Assembly: GCF_033095785.1 (NCBI RefSeq) | Contig: NZ_CP137134.1 | Span: 3,510,274 to 3,574,273, forward strand | Direction: 5' to 3' | Source: Nitrosospira sp. Is2 | GTDB taxonomy: Bacteria; Pseudomonadota; Gammaproteobacteria; Burkholderiales; Nitrosomonadaceae | DNA length: 64,000 bases | Shown here: positions 50,678 to 59,165 of the stretch, one piece after another | Position numbering within the stretch: the first letter of the stretch is position 1 | Layout of the letters: the number at the start of each line of letters is the position of its first letter | Position numbers and translations under genes: made by a program | Notes under the pieces: generated by a model | Database searches by the model: none | What the model was told of the DNA's origin: nothing | Seen by the model: only the letters and a program-made list of their open reading frames with translations

Positions 50678-51130
50678 ATGCGAATTGACCCTTATCTCAT
50701 GTTCAACGGCCAGTGTGAGGCCGCCTTCAAGTTTTACCAGCAGTGCCTCGGCGGCACCCTTAAGGCGATGATAAAGTTCTCTGATGCGCCCAAAGGCGAG
50801 CACGGCGAGGACGCCGAGGCCGGGTGTGGACAACTCCCCCCGGGATCAGAAAACCTTATCATGCATGCTTGCCTGTCGATCAACGACCAGCTTCTGATGG
50901 CGTCAGATACGCCCTCCCATTGTCCTTACGAGGGCATCAAGGGTTGCGCGGTTTCGCTGAACGTCGATTCGGTTGGCGAAGCCGAACGCATCTTCGCCGC
51001 GCTTTCCGAAAATGGCACAGTGCAGATGCCGCTCGGCAAGACCTTCTGGGCTGCCCGTTTCGGCATGTTCACGGACCAATTTGGCGTGCCCTGGATGATA
51101 AATTGCGAAGCCGGCAAGGAGGGTCAGTGA
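50678..51130 (+). CDS. PhnB-like VOC-family protein
   Basis: 150 residues, ATG with AAGGAG upstream. M-R-I-D-P-Y-L-M-F-N-G-Q-C-E-A-A-F-K-F-Y is the PhnB-like VOC start. The middle has A-C-L-S-I-N-D-Q-L-L-M-A-S-D, and the end F-G-M-F-T-D-Q-F-G-V-P-W-M-I-N closes the domain. VOC proteins of this branch are frequent members of ECF42 regulons. No metal-ligand set is complete (the usual E of the end segment is not obvious), so catalytic activity is uncertain. Read from the 50529 promoter, it leads an operon with the third DGPF gene, 1 nt away. Confidence 0.88.
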   Translation: MRIDPYLMFNGQCEAAFKFYQQCLGGTLKAMIKFSDAPKGEHGEDAEAGCGQLPPGSENLIMHACLSINDQLLMASDTPSHCPYEGIKGCAVSLNVDSVGEAERIFAALSENGTVQMPLGKTFWAARFGMFTDQFGVPWMINCEAGKEGQ

Positions 51131-51131
51131 C

Positions 51132-51545
51132 ATGCGATTCATGATGCTTGTGATCCCGAAGGGCTATGAGAACGCGGCCCCAGGAACGATGCCGGACGCG
51201 AAGGCGGTCGAGAAAATGATGAAATACAACGAGGAACTGCAGAAAGCCGGCGTCCTGCTCGCGCTCGACGGTTTGCACCCGCCGTCGATGGGCGCGCGCG
51301 TATCGTTCTCCGGGGGCAGGCCGACGGTGACCGACGGCCCCTTCATCGAGACCAAGGAGGTGCTCGGCGGCTACTGGATGATTCGCGTGGATTCGAAGGA
51401 GGAGGCGATTGCGTGGGCGTCCCGCTGTCCGATGGCTGACAATGAGATTATCGAGATCCGCCAGGTACAGGAGATGGCGGACTTTCCGCCTGACGTGCAA
51501 AAGGCGGCGGAGGGGTTTTCTGCGATGCAGCAGGGGCAGTCCTGA
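51132..51545 (+). CDS. YCII-related DGPF protein 3
   Basis: 137 residues, starting directly after the VOC stop (TGA C ATG). M-R-F-M-M-L-V-I-P-K-G-Y then P-T-V-T-D-G-P-F-I-E-T-K-E-V-L-G-G-Y-W-M-I-R-V-D-S: the D-G-P-F-I-E-T-K-E motif at about 74-82. Compared with genes 1 and 2 it has an extra 20-residue segment near the N-terminus (T-M-P-D-A-K-A-V-E-K-M-M-K-Y) and belongs to a second branch of the family. Cotranscribed with the VOC gene. The three copies in one cluster suggest hetero-oligomers or diversified roles, which is inference. Confidence 0.9.
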   Translation: MRFMMLVIPKGYENAAPGTMPDAKAVEKMMKYNEELQKAGVLLALDGLHPPSMGARVSFSGGRPTVTDGPFIETKEVLGGYWMIRVDSKEEAIAWASRCPMADNEIIEIRQVQEMADFPPDVQKAAEGFSAMQQGQS

Positions 51546-51658
51546 GAGTTGGCTGGCATGCGTTTCATTCGGGGAAGCAAGGCCCTCGCGCCAATACCCA
51601 GGAACGACCACAGGCTTGGCTTGGGTCGTTTCAATACAAACAATGAAGGAGATCAATG

Positions 51659-52012
51659 ATGAACTACGTGGATGGATTCGTTGCTGCCGTACCTACGGCA
51701 AATCGGGAAATCTTCCGGCAACATGCGGCAGCAGCTGCCGTGGTATTCAGGGAATACGGCGCACTGAACGTTGTCGAGTGCTGGGGCGATGACGTGCCCG
51801 AGGGCAAATTGACGTCCTTTCCGATGGCGGTCAAGCGTGAGGCGGACGAGACGGTGGCGTTCTCGTGGGTGACATGGCCCTCACGCGAGGTGCGCGACGA
51901 AGCCTGGAAGAAGATGATGGCCGACCCGCGAATGCAGCCCGACGCGAACCCAATGCCGTTCGACGGCAAGCGCGTAATCTTTGGCGGATTCGAGGTGATC
52001 GTAGAGGCCTAA
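51659..52012 (+). CDS. DUF1428-family protein
   Basis: 117 residues from the second ATG of ATGATG (AAGGAG 8 nt upstream; 51656 is the alternative). M-N-Y-V-D-G-F-V-A-A-V-P-T-A-N-R-E-I-F then VVFREYGALNVVECWGDDVP and ending M-P-F-D-G-K-R-V-I-F-G-G-F-E. This matches DUF1428, small cytoplasmic proteins with a dimeric alpha-beta barrel like YCII, again a common ECF42 neighbour. About 110 bp separate it from the third DGPF gene; no second promoter was seen, so read-through is assumed. Confidence 0.9.
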   Translation: MNYVDGFVAAVPTANREIFRQHAAAAAVVFREYGALNVVECWGDDVPEGKLTSFPMAVKREADETVAFSWVTWPSREVRDEAWKKMMADPRMQPDANPMPFDGKRVIFGGFEVIVEA

Positions 52013-52280
52013 CGCTTGGCACAGGCTCATCTCTTGCGGGCAGACTTCGGACCCAGGATGCAGAGGCAGGATAATAAGCGATCGGACGAAGCCTGTAGTA
52101 TCGGCGATAGCTCGCAGGCTTCCCGTCCTTGTTTTATCCAGCGCGTGTAAATCAATCCAGTTTGTCCGTCGGCTATTTGATGCTGTTGCCATAGAACTGG
52201 GTGGTCTTCAATCCCGGTGAGTTTGCCTTGACAGCTTCCAGCCCCGCAGCCCATGATTTTGGCCAAGGAGGAGCCTCACG

Positions 52281-52934
52281 ATGACCATCACCATTACCGC
52301 CTTTGAACGGTCACCCGACGGTGGCAAGGGACTGGCGCGTGATACGCGTGTTCGCTGGGCGCTTGAAGAAGTGGCCCAACCTTACGAGGTTCGCCTTGTT
52401 TCGTTCCGTGCGATGAAGGAACCCGCGCATCTGGCGCTTCATCCTTTCGGCCAGATTCCGACCTATGAGGAAGGCGACCTCGCCCTGTTCGAGACAGGGG
52501 CGATCGTATTCCACATCGCCGAGCGCCATGCGGGCCTGCTGCCAGATGATGCCAATGCCCGGGCGCGCGCAATCACATGGATGTTTGCCGCGCTCAACAC
52601 GGTGGAACCGCCGATCCTTGAACTTGGAACCGCGAGGCTGCTCGAGAGCGACAAGCCCTGGCATGCGGAGCGCCTTCCTCTGGTGGAAGATCGCGTTCGC
52701 GGTCGGCTAAACCAACTTTCTGTTCGCTTGGGTGATGCCGACTGCCTCGATGGTACGTTCAGCGCCGGCGACCTGATGATGGTGTCCGTGCTGCTCAGGC
52801 TGAAGTCCTCGGGCATTCTGGACGAATTTCAGAACTTGGCCGCCTATGTCGTCCGCGGCGAAGCGCGGCCTGCCTACAAGCGGGCTTTCGCTGCGCAATT
52901 GGCAGTTTACACCCGCAAGTCACCGATCAGTTGA
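52281..52934 (+). CDS. Glutathione S-transferase family protein 1
   Basis: 217 residues; CAAGGAGG precedes the ATG by 6-7 nt. N-terminal thioredoxin-like domain (M-T-I-T-I-T-A-F-E-R-S then R-V-R-W-A-L-E-E-V, F-G-Q-I-P-T-Y-E-E, E-T-G-A-I-V-F-H-I-A-E-R with the cis-Pro after I), then a helical C-terminal domain (D-G-T-F-S-A-G-D-L-M-M-V-S with the conserved Asp). It is followed 230 bp on by a second GST. Substrate unknown. It continues the same direction as the DGPF genes and may be part of the same response, but about 270 bp lies before it. Confidence 0.88.
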   Translation: MTITITAFERSPDGGKGLARDTRVRWALEEVAQPYEVRLVSFRAMKEPAHLALHPFGQIPTYEEGDLALFETGAIVFHIAERHAGLLPDDANARARAITWMFAALNTVEPPILELGTARLLESDKPWHAERLPLVEDRVRGRLNQLSVRLGDADCLDGTFSAGDLMMVSVLLRLKSSGILDEFQNLAAYVVRGEARPAYKRAFAAQLAVYTRKSPIS

Positions 52935-53162
52935 TTGAGGTCCGTCCCGGGCTCAAAGTCGTCATCCGAGTTTTCATTCAGTTTATGGGTCCTGACCCTA
53001 GGTTGGCTGAAGCCCTCGCGTGCATTCGCGTCTTGCGGTAAGAATACATGAATAGAAAAAGGTTGGCGGAGCGCGAAAAAAGTTCACCATCAAGGAAAGG
53101 TTAGCTTGCACCCTTATTTGCAACAGGTATGCTTGGCCGTTTAAAAAACCATTAGAGGCATC

Positions 53163-53852
53163 ATGGCCCTGACACTCTATTCTCACCCCCTGTCCTCCTA
53201 TTGTTGGAAGGTTCTGATTGCCCTCTATGAGAACGGCACCCCCTTCGATGCGCGAATGGTCAATCTCGGCGATCTGGAGGCGAAGGCGGCGTTCAAGACG
53301 TTATGGCCCACGGCTAAAATTCCCCTGCTTGAGGACGGAAATGAAGTCATACCTGAGACCTCGATCATGATTGAATATATCGAGCAGCGATATCCCGGAA
53401 AACTCCGCCTGATCCCGCAAGAGCCGCGTGAGCAGTTGAACGTCCGGCTATGGGACCGCCTTTTCGACCTCTACGTCATGGCCCCGATGCAGCGCTTCAT
53501 TGCCCAGCAGCTCCGGCCGGCGGCGGAGCGGGACCTGGGAATCATTGGCGAATCGCTCACGGAGCTGCGAATTGCGTACGACATGATCGAGGACAGGCGT
53601 GGCAACTACAACTGGGCGGTGGGGGACAGCTTCAGCATGGCTGACTGCGCTGGGGCCCCGGCGCTGTTCTACGCGCGTATCGTTGCGCCATTTTCGTCGG
53701 GCCACGTGAACCTTGCCCGCTACTTCGACCGGCTGATGGCACGCCCATCGGTCAAGCGGGTAATCACGGAGGCGCGGCCCTACTTCCAATACTTTCCGCT
53801 TCACGATTCCATCCCCGCGCACTTCCTTTCGGATGCGCCGGAGACAGCCTGA
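53163..53852 (+). CDS. Glutathione S-transferase family protein 2
   Basis: 229 residues. The thioredoxin-like domain has L-Y-S-H-P-L-S-S-Y-C-W-K-V-L-I-A-L (a Ser/Cys pair in the active-site loop), A-K-I-P-L-L-E-D-G and E-T-S-I-M-I-E-Y-I. The C-terminal domain has W-A-V-G-D-S-F-S-M-A-D-C-A-G with the N-capping Ser and Asp. The S-x-x-x-x-S-x-Y-C-W-K start is typical of the beta/zeta-like bacterial GSTs. Only about 25% identical by eye to the first GST, so the two are not a recent duplication. Converges with the carotenoid oxygenase gene, stops 20 bp apart. Confidence 0.9.
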   Translation: MALTLYSHPLSSYCWKVLIALYENGTPFDARMVNLGDLEAKAAFKTLWPTAKIPLLEDGNEVIPETSIMIEYIEQRYPGKLRLIPQEPREQLNVRLWDRLFDLYVMAPMQRFIAQQLRPAAERDLGIIGESLTELRIAYDMIEDRRGNYNWAVGDSFSMADCAGAPALFYARIVAPFSSGHVNLARYFDRLMARPSVKRVITEARPYFQYFPLHDSIPAHFLSDAPETA

Positions 53853-53873
53853 CGCAGAGCACGGCCGCCAAAG

Positions 53874-55283
53874 TTATGACGGAACATACGCTCCATGAAA
53901 GCCGAACGGCACGTGCTGGGGAACAGTCGCGCGCGCAATCTCGGACAAGTCACGCGCGTCGAGCAGCAAAAGATACGAGTTGTTTGCAGGTGCATCCAGC
54001 ACAACCGACAGCAATATGCCATCGTCCTCCAATTGGGCGTCTGGCCGCGCGACAAACACCGGCTCGCCGGGGTAGTGGCCCTCCTGCTTCCACTCCCTGA
54101 TATCACCTGCCAGATCGAATTTAACAACGCTGTCAAAAATGGCCGATTCGCCCCCTTTTGTGAGGCCGGCAGCATAAACATATTGGTAGGTCTGGCCGTT
54201 GCACCGCGCATAGTTGATGCGCGGCAGCTCTCCCGAATAGTCAGCCAGTCTGCGGGAGCTGACGGTGCCGGCGGACACGTCAATCGTAAATCTCCGCAAT
54301 TCGTTTTGCGGATAAACCCCGTGGTTCGGCCCGTTGAGCAATGAGTTCAGGTAGAAGTACTGCACGACGTCGGCATCTGGATACACGATCATGTCGAAGT
54401 CTATTTTGCCGTCATGGTCGGCTGAATTAACGTGGTGAAAGCCGAACCAGGCTTCGTCGGTATGCGCATGCTTGACTCCGCCCGTATCGCGATCAACAAG
54501 CGAGAAACGCGTACCGCGCTGTGGCTCCCATGTGTAGTTGGCTATGAATGGCTTGCCCCGCAACAACATGCTTACCGGATTCACCACCAGGGGAAACTCC
54601 ATCAAAACGACATACTTCTGGCTGAGCCCGAAGCTGTGCATATACGACGGCCTGTCCGTCTGGTAGCTGCCAACCAGCCGACGTTCGCTGCTGCCGTCGG
54701 GCAACGTATAGATGTTGTATGTGGATTGACGCCCAAAATTGAGCAGGTAGTTGAACTGGCTGCCGTGATCGTAATGGGGGTGAGCGGTTGTCAGTTGGCC
54801 CTTCAGCGCGTCGCCATAGCTGACAATACCGATGGTCCTCAGCGTTTCTTCATGGAAAGCAACTTGCACGGGGCCTTCGGTTTGGGCGACGAACCGTTCG
54901 GCAATCTTGCCGATCGAGACATTGGCGTTGGCCCCGGGTGTCGATCCTGTAAAGACCTGGGCAATGCGCTTGAACAAGGAACGGCAGGGATCAGTGGCAA
55001 ATTCCGCATATTGCATTTTTCCATCTTTCGCCGCCCGAAAAGCGGGGCTCTCGAGGAACTTGTTCGCATAGCCGACCCGGCCATTCGCGATATCGAATTT
55101 ATGCAACATCGCCAAGCCATCAAACCAGTGGTTCAGCGTTTTGTCTTCCAGGCGGAACCGGGCGGGCCCGTTACGCAGAAGCGTGCCCGAGAGCCAGTCG
55201 GGGATGATCCCCTTTACATGAAGCGAAGGGGCGATGATTTCGTTGGTTTGGTCCGCAAACCCTTTTCTATAGTCGTTTCTCAT
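53874..55283 (-). CDS. Carotenoid oxygenase (RPE65/CCD family)
   Basis: 469 residues with AGGAGG 7 nt before the ATG. Iron-binding His in T-A-H-P-H-Y-D, S-Y-M-H-S-F-G, F-H-H-V-N-S-A and the final F-G-F-H-G match the four ligands of the family. The G-T-L-L-R-N-G-P-A-R-F and N-H-W-F-D-G-L-A-M-L blocks near the N-terminus are also family-typical. These enzymes cleave carotenoids or related polyenes or stilbenes with oxygen in the cytoplasm. Opposite in direction to the GST gene. The 58-codon frame 55296-55472 lies just upstream and ends 12 nt before this start. Confidence 0.9.
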   Translation of the reverse strand: MRNDYRKGFADQTNEIIAPSLHVKGIIPDWLSGTLLRNGPARFRLEDKTLNHWFDGLAMLHKFDIANGRVGYANKFLESPAFRAAKDGKMQYAEFATDPCRSLFKRIAQVFTGSTPGANANVSIGKIAERFVAQTEGPVQVAFHEETLRTIGIVSYGDALKGQLTTAHPHYDHGSQFNYLLNFGRQSTYNIYTLPDGSSERRLVGSYQTDRPSYMHSFGLSQKYVVLMEFPLVVNPVSMLLRGKPFIANYTWEPQRGTRFSLVDRDTGGVKHAHTDEAWFGFHHVNSADHDGKIDFDMIVYPDADVVQYFYLNSLLNGPNHGVYPQNELRRFTIDVSAGTVSSRRLADYSGELPRINYARCNGQTYQYVYAAGLTKGGESAIFDSVVKFDLAGDIREWKQEGHYPGEPVFVARPDAQLEDDGILLSVVLDAPANNSYLLLLDARDLSEIARATVPQHVPFGFHGAYVPS

Positions 55284-55295
55284 TTCAGCACCTCC

Positions 55296-55472
55296 TCATT
55301 CCCGAGGATTGAAAAGGCAGTAGTAGTCAAGTAACTTCAGACAGCGGGATAAGTGATATTGCTGCATTCCGTTTATCAGCGCATCTGGATCGTAAAAGAA
55401 TCCGTCGCGCACAATTAAACTACGTTCCTGATCAATGCGTGTTTTTTCCAAATTGGCCGCCATCTCTCCCAT
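55296..55472 (-). pseudogene. Relic frame before the carotenoid oxygenase, repeat copy A
   Basis: 58 codons from the ATG at 55472 ending at 55296: M-G-E-M-A-A-N-L-E-K-T-R-I-D-Q-E-R, then V-R-D-G-F-F-Y-D-P-D-A-L-I-N-G-M. Upstream in another frame (to about 55580) stands A-Y-K-L-L-L-C-Y-L-G-A-N-I. Both parts resemble text at 56070-56320 (G-E-M-A-G-E-L-E and A-Y-K-L-L-L-C-Y-F-G-A-N-I). I read it as a frameshifted, formerly longer gene whose 3' end is still open; it could be translated as a short peptide. Family not recognised. Confidence 0.4.
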
Positions 55473-55715
55473 GCCCTGTGCCCGATCCGATCAAATAGCG
55501 CGGGATCTGATATTCGCCCCCAAGTAGCACAGCAGCAGTTTGTATGCATCGCGGCGCTCGTGAATCCCAGTTGAGTTCGACTTGTATTAACGCTTTTCCC
55601 TGCTATAGTTAATTTGGCTCCCGGAGTCAGGAAGTAATCGCTCTCCCTTAGCGGCTAGAGCTTATGGCGACGCACTCGTCAAATCGGCTCGATAATTCGA
55701 ATAAGGAGAATAAAC

Positions 55716-56006
55716 ATGACAACCTGGGAAAAACTTGACGACGTAAGCCTTAAGATTGCCAAGGAACCATGGAGCCTGTATTTGGGCGAAATGAAATCAG
55801 GAACGCAGGAATGTGAAGATTTTCTTCACGATCCACTTAGCGACATGGCTGGAGTCTTGAGTGAAGTTGACAAATCATGGAATATCCAGACAAACATCAT
55901 AGGGCATGAAATAGGTTTGTCCGTAGACCTCGTATTTAAGCTGGCATTAGTCGATCCACGTCGAAAAATGGTTTTCTTGACCCTTTATAAGCATCCTCGA
56001 AGCTAA
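55716..56006 (+). CDS. Hypothetical small protein between two relic repeats
   Basis: 96 residues; AAGGAG 8 nt before the ATG is an excellent ribosome site. M-T-T-W-E-K-L-D-D-V-S-L-K-I-A-K-E-P-W-S-L-Y-L-G-E then H-E-I-G-L-S-V-D-L-V-F-K-L-A-L. Cytoplasmic, no motif recognised. It is more AT-rich than the genes around it, and diverged direct repeats flank it on both sides (55440-55580 and 56070-56320), so it may have arrived with them. Confidence 0.65.
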   Translation: MTTWEKLDDVSLKIAKEPWSLYLGEMKSGTQECEDFLHDPLSDMAGVLSEVDKSWNIQTNIIGHEIGLSVDLVFKLALVDPRRKMVFLTLYKHPRS

Positions 56007-56069
56007 CGGATCTTTAGCGGCACATCCAAGAGAACTTTACTGACGACGGACCGTTTCGGCAGTTCGTTG

Positions 56070-56320
56070 TCAGTTAACAGATTCGCTAGTCAATGCGATC
56101 AAGCCATGCCCCTCCAACTCTCCCGCCATCTCTCCCACGGCCCTGTGCCCGGTCAAATCTAAGGTGTCATAGACCTTTCTCCGTATCTCAATCACCACAC
56201 CATCCCGCTATTTCAAATCGTATCGCATAGCACGGTACTGATATTCGCGCCGAAGTAACATAACAACAACTTGTATGCGCCCGGCGCCCGTGAATCCCCG
56301 TACCAAGCTCCGTGAATATT
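56070..56320 (-). pseudogene. Relic frame, repeat copy B
   Basis: Minus text: V-V-I-E-I-R-R-K-V-Y-D-T-L-D-L-T-G-H-R-A-V-G-E-M-A then G-E-L-E (GTG at about 56198, stop at 56070). Further upstream, in another frame, A-Y-K-L-L-L-C-Y-F-G-A-N-I. It matches copy A at 55296-55580 with several indels. Both copies lie around the 55716 gene in the same orientation. Confidence 0.4.
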
Positions 56321-56682
56321 CTATTCATCATCACGGTAACGTCTTCCAGCTTTGTCATTCCGCCGAACCGAGCGGCAATGTATTCCCTGCAGCAGGATCT
56401 GGTAGACGCTCGGCCATCCCAATGATAGCGGCGGTCTGCGTATGCTGCTCACACACCGATCGCACCATTTGCCCGCAATCGGGGTCTTGCCGTGGTTCAC
56501 ACAATCCCATCCATTGGTAGGCACGCGCGATCGCCGCCTAACCAAAGGAGCGCAGTTGCGCTCGCAGCAATTGAGGAGGGTGCGACAAAATGCCGCGCGG
56601 CAATTTGCCGCATTCTCAAATGGACGCTTCCGCACTATGCTTTGGCATGGATTCCATACACTAGCTTGGGGGGTGCTGATAA

Positions 56683-57918
56683 GTGACCTACCGCTGGCAT
56701 GTCACAGCTATTCTAAGTTTATTAATGGTAACCGCCGCCTTGGGCCAGGCGGCCCAGCCGGCAGCAAAAATACGGAATATTGCAAACCCTGCGGCCCTCG
56801 GCGCTCAGTCCCCTCGCTTTGCGGTGCTCCCGGCTGGTGGCATATTGATGAGCTGGGTAGAACCGGTTCCCGACGGTCATGCTCTCAAGTATGGCGTATT
56901 GCGCAATGGACGATGGATCCACAAGGGCGAAGCCGCGCGCGGTAATGACTGGTTCGTCAACTGGAGCGATTTTCCGTCTGTGGTGCCCATTGACGAGTCC
57001 TTTTGGGTGGCGCATTGGCTAATCAATAAAGAAGGGGAGAACGCCTATCACTACGATGTTGCCATATCCGTTTCCCGGGATGCGGGCATAACCTGGAGTG
57101 CCCCCCGTCCACCCTATCGCAGCGCGACGGCGGCGCAATATGGTTTTGCCACGATATTCCCCGTGCATGACAATGCCGGCGTGATCTGGCTGGATGGACG
57201 GGATCAGCGCAAGCGGAATGGCGGGGGCAAATCGGCTTTCACTTTACGCTATGCACGCATTCATCGGGACGGCAGGATGGATAGCGAGCAGATAATCGAC
57301 CGCAGTACATGCACTTGCTGCTGGACAACAGTATCTGTAACAACAGCCGGCCCAGTCGCAGCCTGGCGTGGCCGCACTGACACAGAGATCCGCGATCACC
57401 AAGTGGCGCGTTTGCTTGCTGATAAGTGGTCAGCACCTGCGCCGCTGGGTAAAGAGGGATGGGAAATTGATGGATGCCCGGTCAACGGACCCATATTGAG
57501 CGCCCGCGGAATGCGAGTTGCCGCCGCATGGTTTACCGCCCAAGGCGACCGGCCCCGCGTAAACACCGCATTCTCCACTGACGGCGGGCAGAGTTTCGGC
57601 CAGACAATTGAAGTGGATGGGAAGAACCCGACTGGACGCGTTGGACTAGCGTGGATTGATGACCGTACGGTGGTCATTTCCTGGATTACGGCCCCAGATC
57701 TGGCCACAATGAAATCCCACCTGGTGCTACGCAAATTGTATACCGATGGCTCATCCGGTCGGTTGATACGCCTCGCGGAAATCAGTGCCGGACGGGATAG
57801 CGGCGTGCCGCAAATGGTTGCGGACGGTTCAAATTTCTTGTTGGCATGGACAGGTGAAGCTCCGGATCATGGGGTCCACATGATATCGGTCCCCGGGGAA
57901 TGGCTAAAAAACCTCTAA
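56683..57918 (+). CDS. Exported sialidase-fold (BNR-like) protein
   Basis: 411 residues from a GTG (GGGG about 8-10 nt upstream). Signal peptide (AILSLLMVTAALGQAAQ). The mature protein is a beta-propeller of the sialidase superfamily: several strands with S-R-D-A-G-I-T-W and T-D-G-G-Q-S-F (Asp-box, S-x-D-x-G-x-x-W type), V-I-W-L-D-G-R-D and V-A-A-W-R-G-R. The unusual T-C-T-C-C-W segment at about residue 208 (three close cysteines) recurs in a group of uncharacterised propeller proteins and could bind copper or haem; that is inference. The 3' third is present twice more downstream (58953, 60682). It is not certain to act on sialic acid. Confidence 0.82.
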   Translation: MTYRWHVTAILSLLMVTAALGQAAQPAAKIRNIANPAALGAQSPRFAVLPAGGILMSWVEPVPDGHALKYGVLRNGRWIHKGEAARGNDWFVNWSDFPSVVPIDESFWVAHWLINKEGENAYHYDVAISVSRDAGITWSAPRPPYRSATAAQYGFATIFPVHDNAGVIWLDGRDQRKRNGGGKSAFTLRYARIHRDGRMDSEQIIDRSTCTCCWTTVSVTTAGPVAAWRGRTDTEIRDHQVARLLADKWSAPAPLGKEGWEIDGCPVNGPILSARGMRVAAAWFTAQGDRPRVNTAFSTDGGQSFGQTIEVDGKNPTGRVGLAWIDDRTVVISWITAPDLATMKSHLVLRKLYTDGSSGRLIRLAEISAGRDSGVPQMVADGSNFLLAWTGEAPDHGVHMISVPGEWLKNL

Positions 57919-57922
57919 GAAA

Positions 57923-57952
57923 CCTCTAAATAAGTTGATGTAGAGGGGTTTT
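57923..57952 (+). terminator. Weak terminator after the sialidase-fold gene
   Basis: CCTCTA (57923-57928) and TAGAGG (57941-57946) with a 12-nt loop, then GGTTTT. The same text stands at 61019-61048 after the third 3' copy, so it was duplicated along with the gene end. Confidence 0.45.
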
Positions 57953-58368
57953 AGATAAAACGGGCCTTGCTTTCGGATTCCCTGCCATTTTTAGTCACAA
58001 GCTATCCTCTCCCATATCTCATATCACTTCCTGATCTCGCCAACTAGCCGTCTAGAAATCGTGGCCAAGCAGCGGCGGATTCGCTGAGTAGGCCGAGATT
58101 CAGGCTCCTTTATTGGGCTGGAATCAATCGGTCAGCCCCAAGGCCCCACAGACGCTGAAAAAAACAGGTAGAAAATGCTGGGCTCGGCTCGAAGTCACGT
58201 CTGACGAATCCAGGTCAAAAAAATATCAAGAAATTGTGAATTTTTTGCGAACTAAATATATCCCTGATCGTCCTAGTGGTATACCACACCGGTACGGAGC
58301 ACGGTACGGAGCGGAGCACCTATTAGTTACTTTTGTAAGAGCAACCACAGGAACAGGAGAACTTGAAA

Positions 58369-58590
58369 ATGAGCAAATATGTTACATATCTGCGGACCCT
58401 TGAAGGCAACATCGAGCGCCTTCCAAAAGCCGTCACCACGCAACTCGGTCCTTACCATTATGAAGAAACCCTCGTGGGCTGGCCCGAATCAAAGGTATAT
58501 TGGGCGAACGACAGAGGGCCCGCCGTGGGTCTGGCGCCGCTGGATGCAACTTCGAGATCAGATGATCAGATGGGCTTCGTATCGGGATAA
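58369..58590 (+). CDS. Small hypothetical protein
   Basis: 73 residues from the ATG at 58369 with AGGAG 9 nt upstream. M-S-K-Y-V-T-Y-L-R-T-L-E-G-N-I-E-R-L-P then V-Y-W-A-N-D-R-G-P-A-V-G-L-A-P-L. Compact, no signal, family unknown. A tandem GGTACGGAGC-like repeat lies about 70 nt upstream (58292-58318). Support rests mainly on the ribosome site. Confidence 0.45.
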   Translation: MSKYVTYLRTLEGNIERLPKAVTTQLGPYHYEETLVGWPESKVYWANDRGPAVGLAPLDATSRSDDQMGFVSG

Positions 58591-58952
58591 CTCCATTCCG
58601 TTTTTTCGGGAATCGACGATTTATTACTGCGAGGCTCGAAAATAATTTGCCTGGCGGATGGGTCCGAGCCGGGACTTCGGACAAGAATCGAACCGGCGTT
58701 AATGGTACAAAACGATAGGGACAGACTCGAGCTGTCCCTATTGGCTCGGTAGTGCGTGTTGGGTTTACCCCTCGCTACGTGGAAATTGTGTATGCAGAAC
58801 TCTCCGACGATGTTTAAATCAGTTATTCCGTCGATCGCCCAATTGATTAGTCCTTCCTCCAAACTCAATCTCCGCAAGCATCCCGTGCCTCTTTCCACCG
58901 GAACGGGACAGACATACCGTTGTAGCTGGCGACTTGTTCTAACCAACCCAAT

Positions 58953-59153
58953 CTGGTGCTACGCAAGTTGTATACCGATGGCTCATCCGGTCGTTTGATA
59001 CGCCTCGCGGAAATCAGTAACGGACGAGATAGCGGTGTGCCGCAGCAAATGGTTGCGTACGGTTCAGATTTTTTATTGGCATGGACAGGTGAGGCTCTCG
59101 ATCATGGCGTCCACATGATATCCGTCTCTCGGGACTGGCTAAGAAACCTTTAA
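58953..59153 (+). pseudogene. 3'-end copy 1 of the sialidase-fold gene
   Basis: From L-V-L-R-K-L-Y-T-D-G-S-S-G-R-L-I-R-L-A-E-I-S to the stop this matches the last 65 residues of the 56683 protein with a few changes. These include one extra Gln (P-Q-Q-M-V) and R-D-W-L-R-N-L instead of G-E-W-L-K-N-L at the end. No start or signal; the preceding DNA is unrelated. Confidence 0.85.
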
Positions 59154-59165
59154 AAAACTCCTCTT

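Noticed and set aside
52027..52266. Minus frame between the DUF1428 and GST genes
   Set aside because: Lies in the leader of the GST gene, without a ribosome site or motif.
58113..58403. 96-residue plus-strand frame
   Set aside because: No ribosome site or motif, and its end overlaps the small gene at 58369 that has AGGAG.
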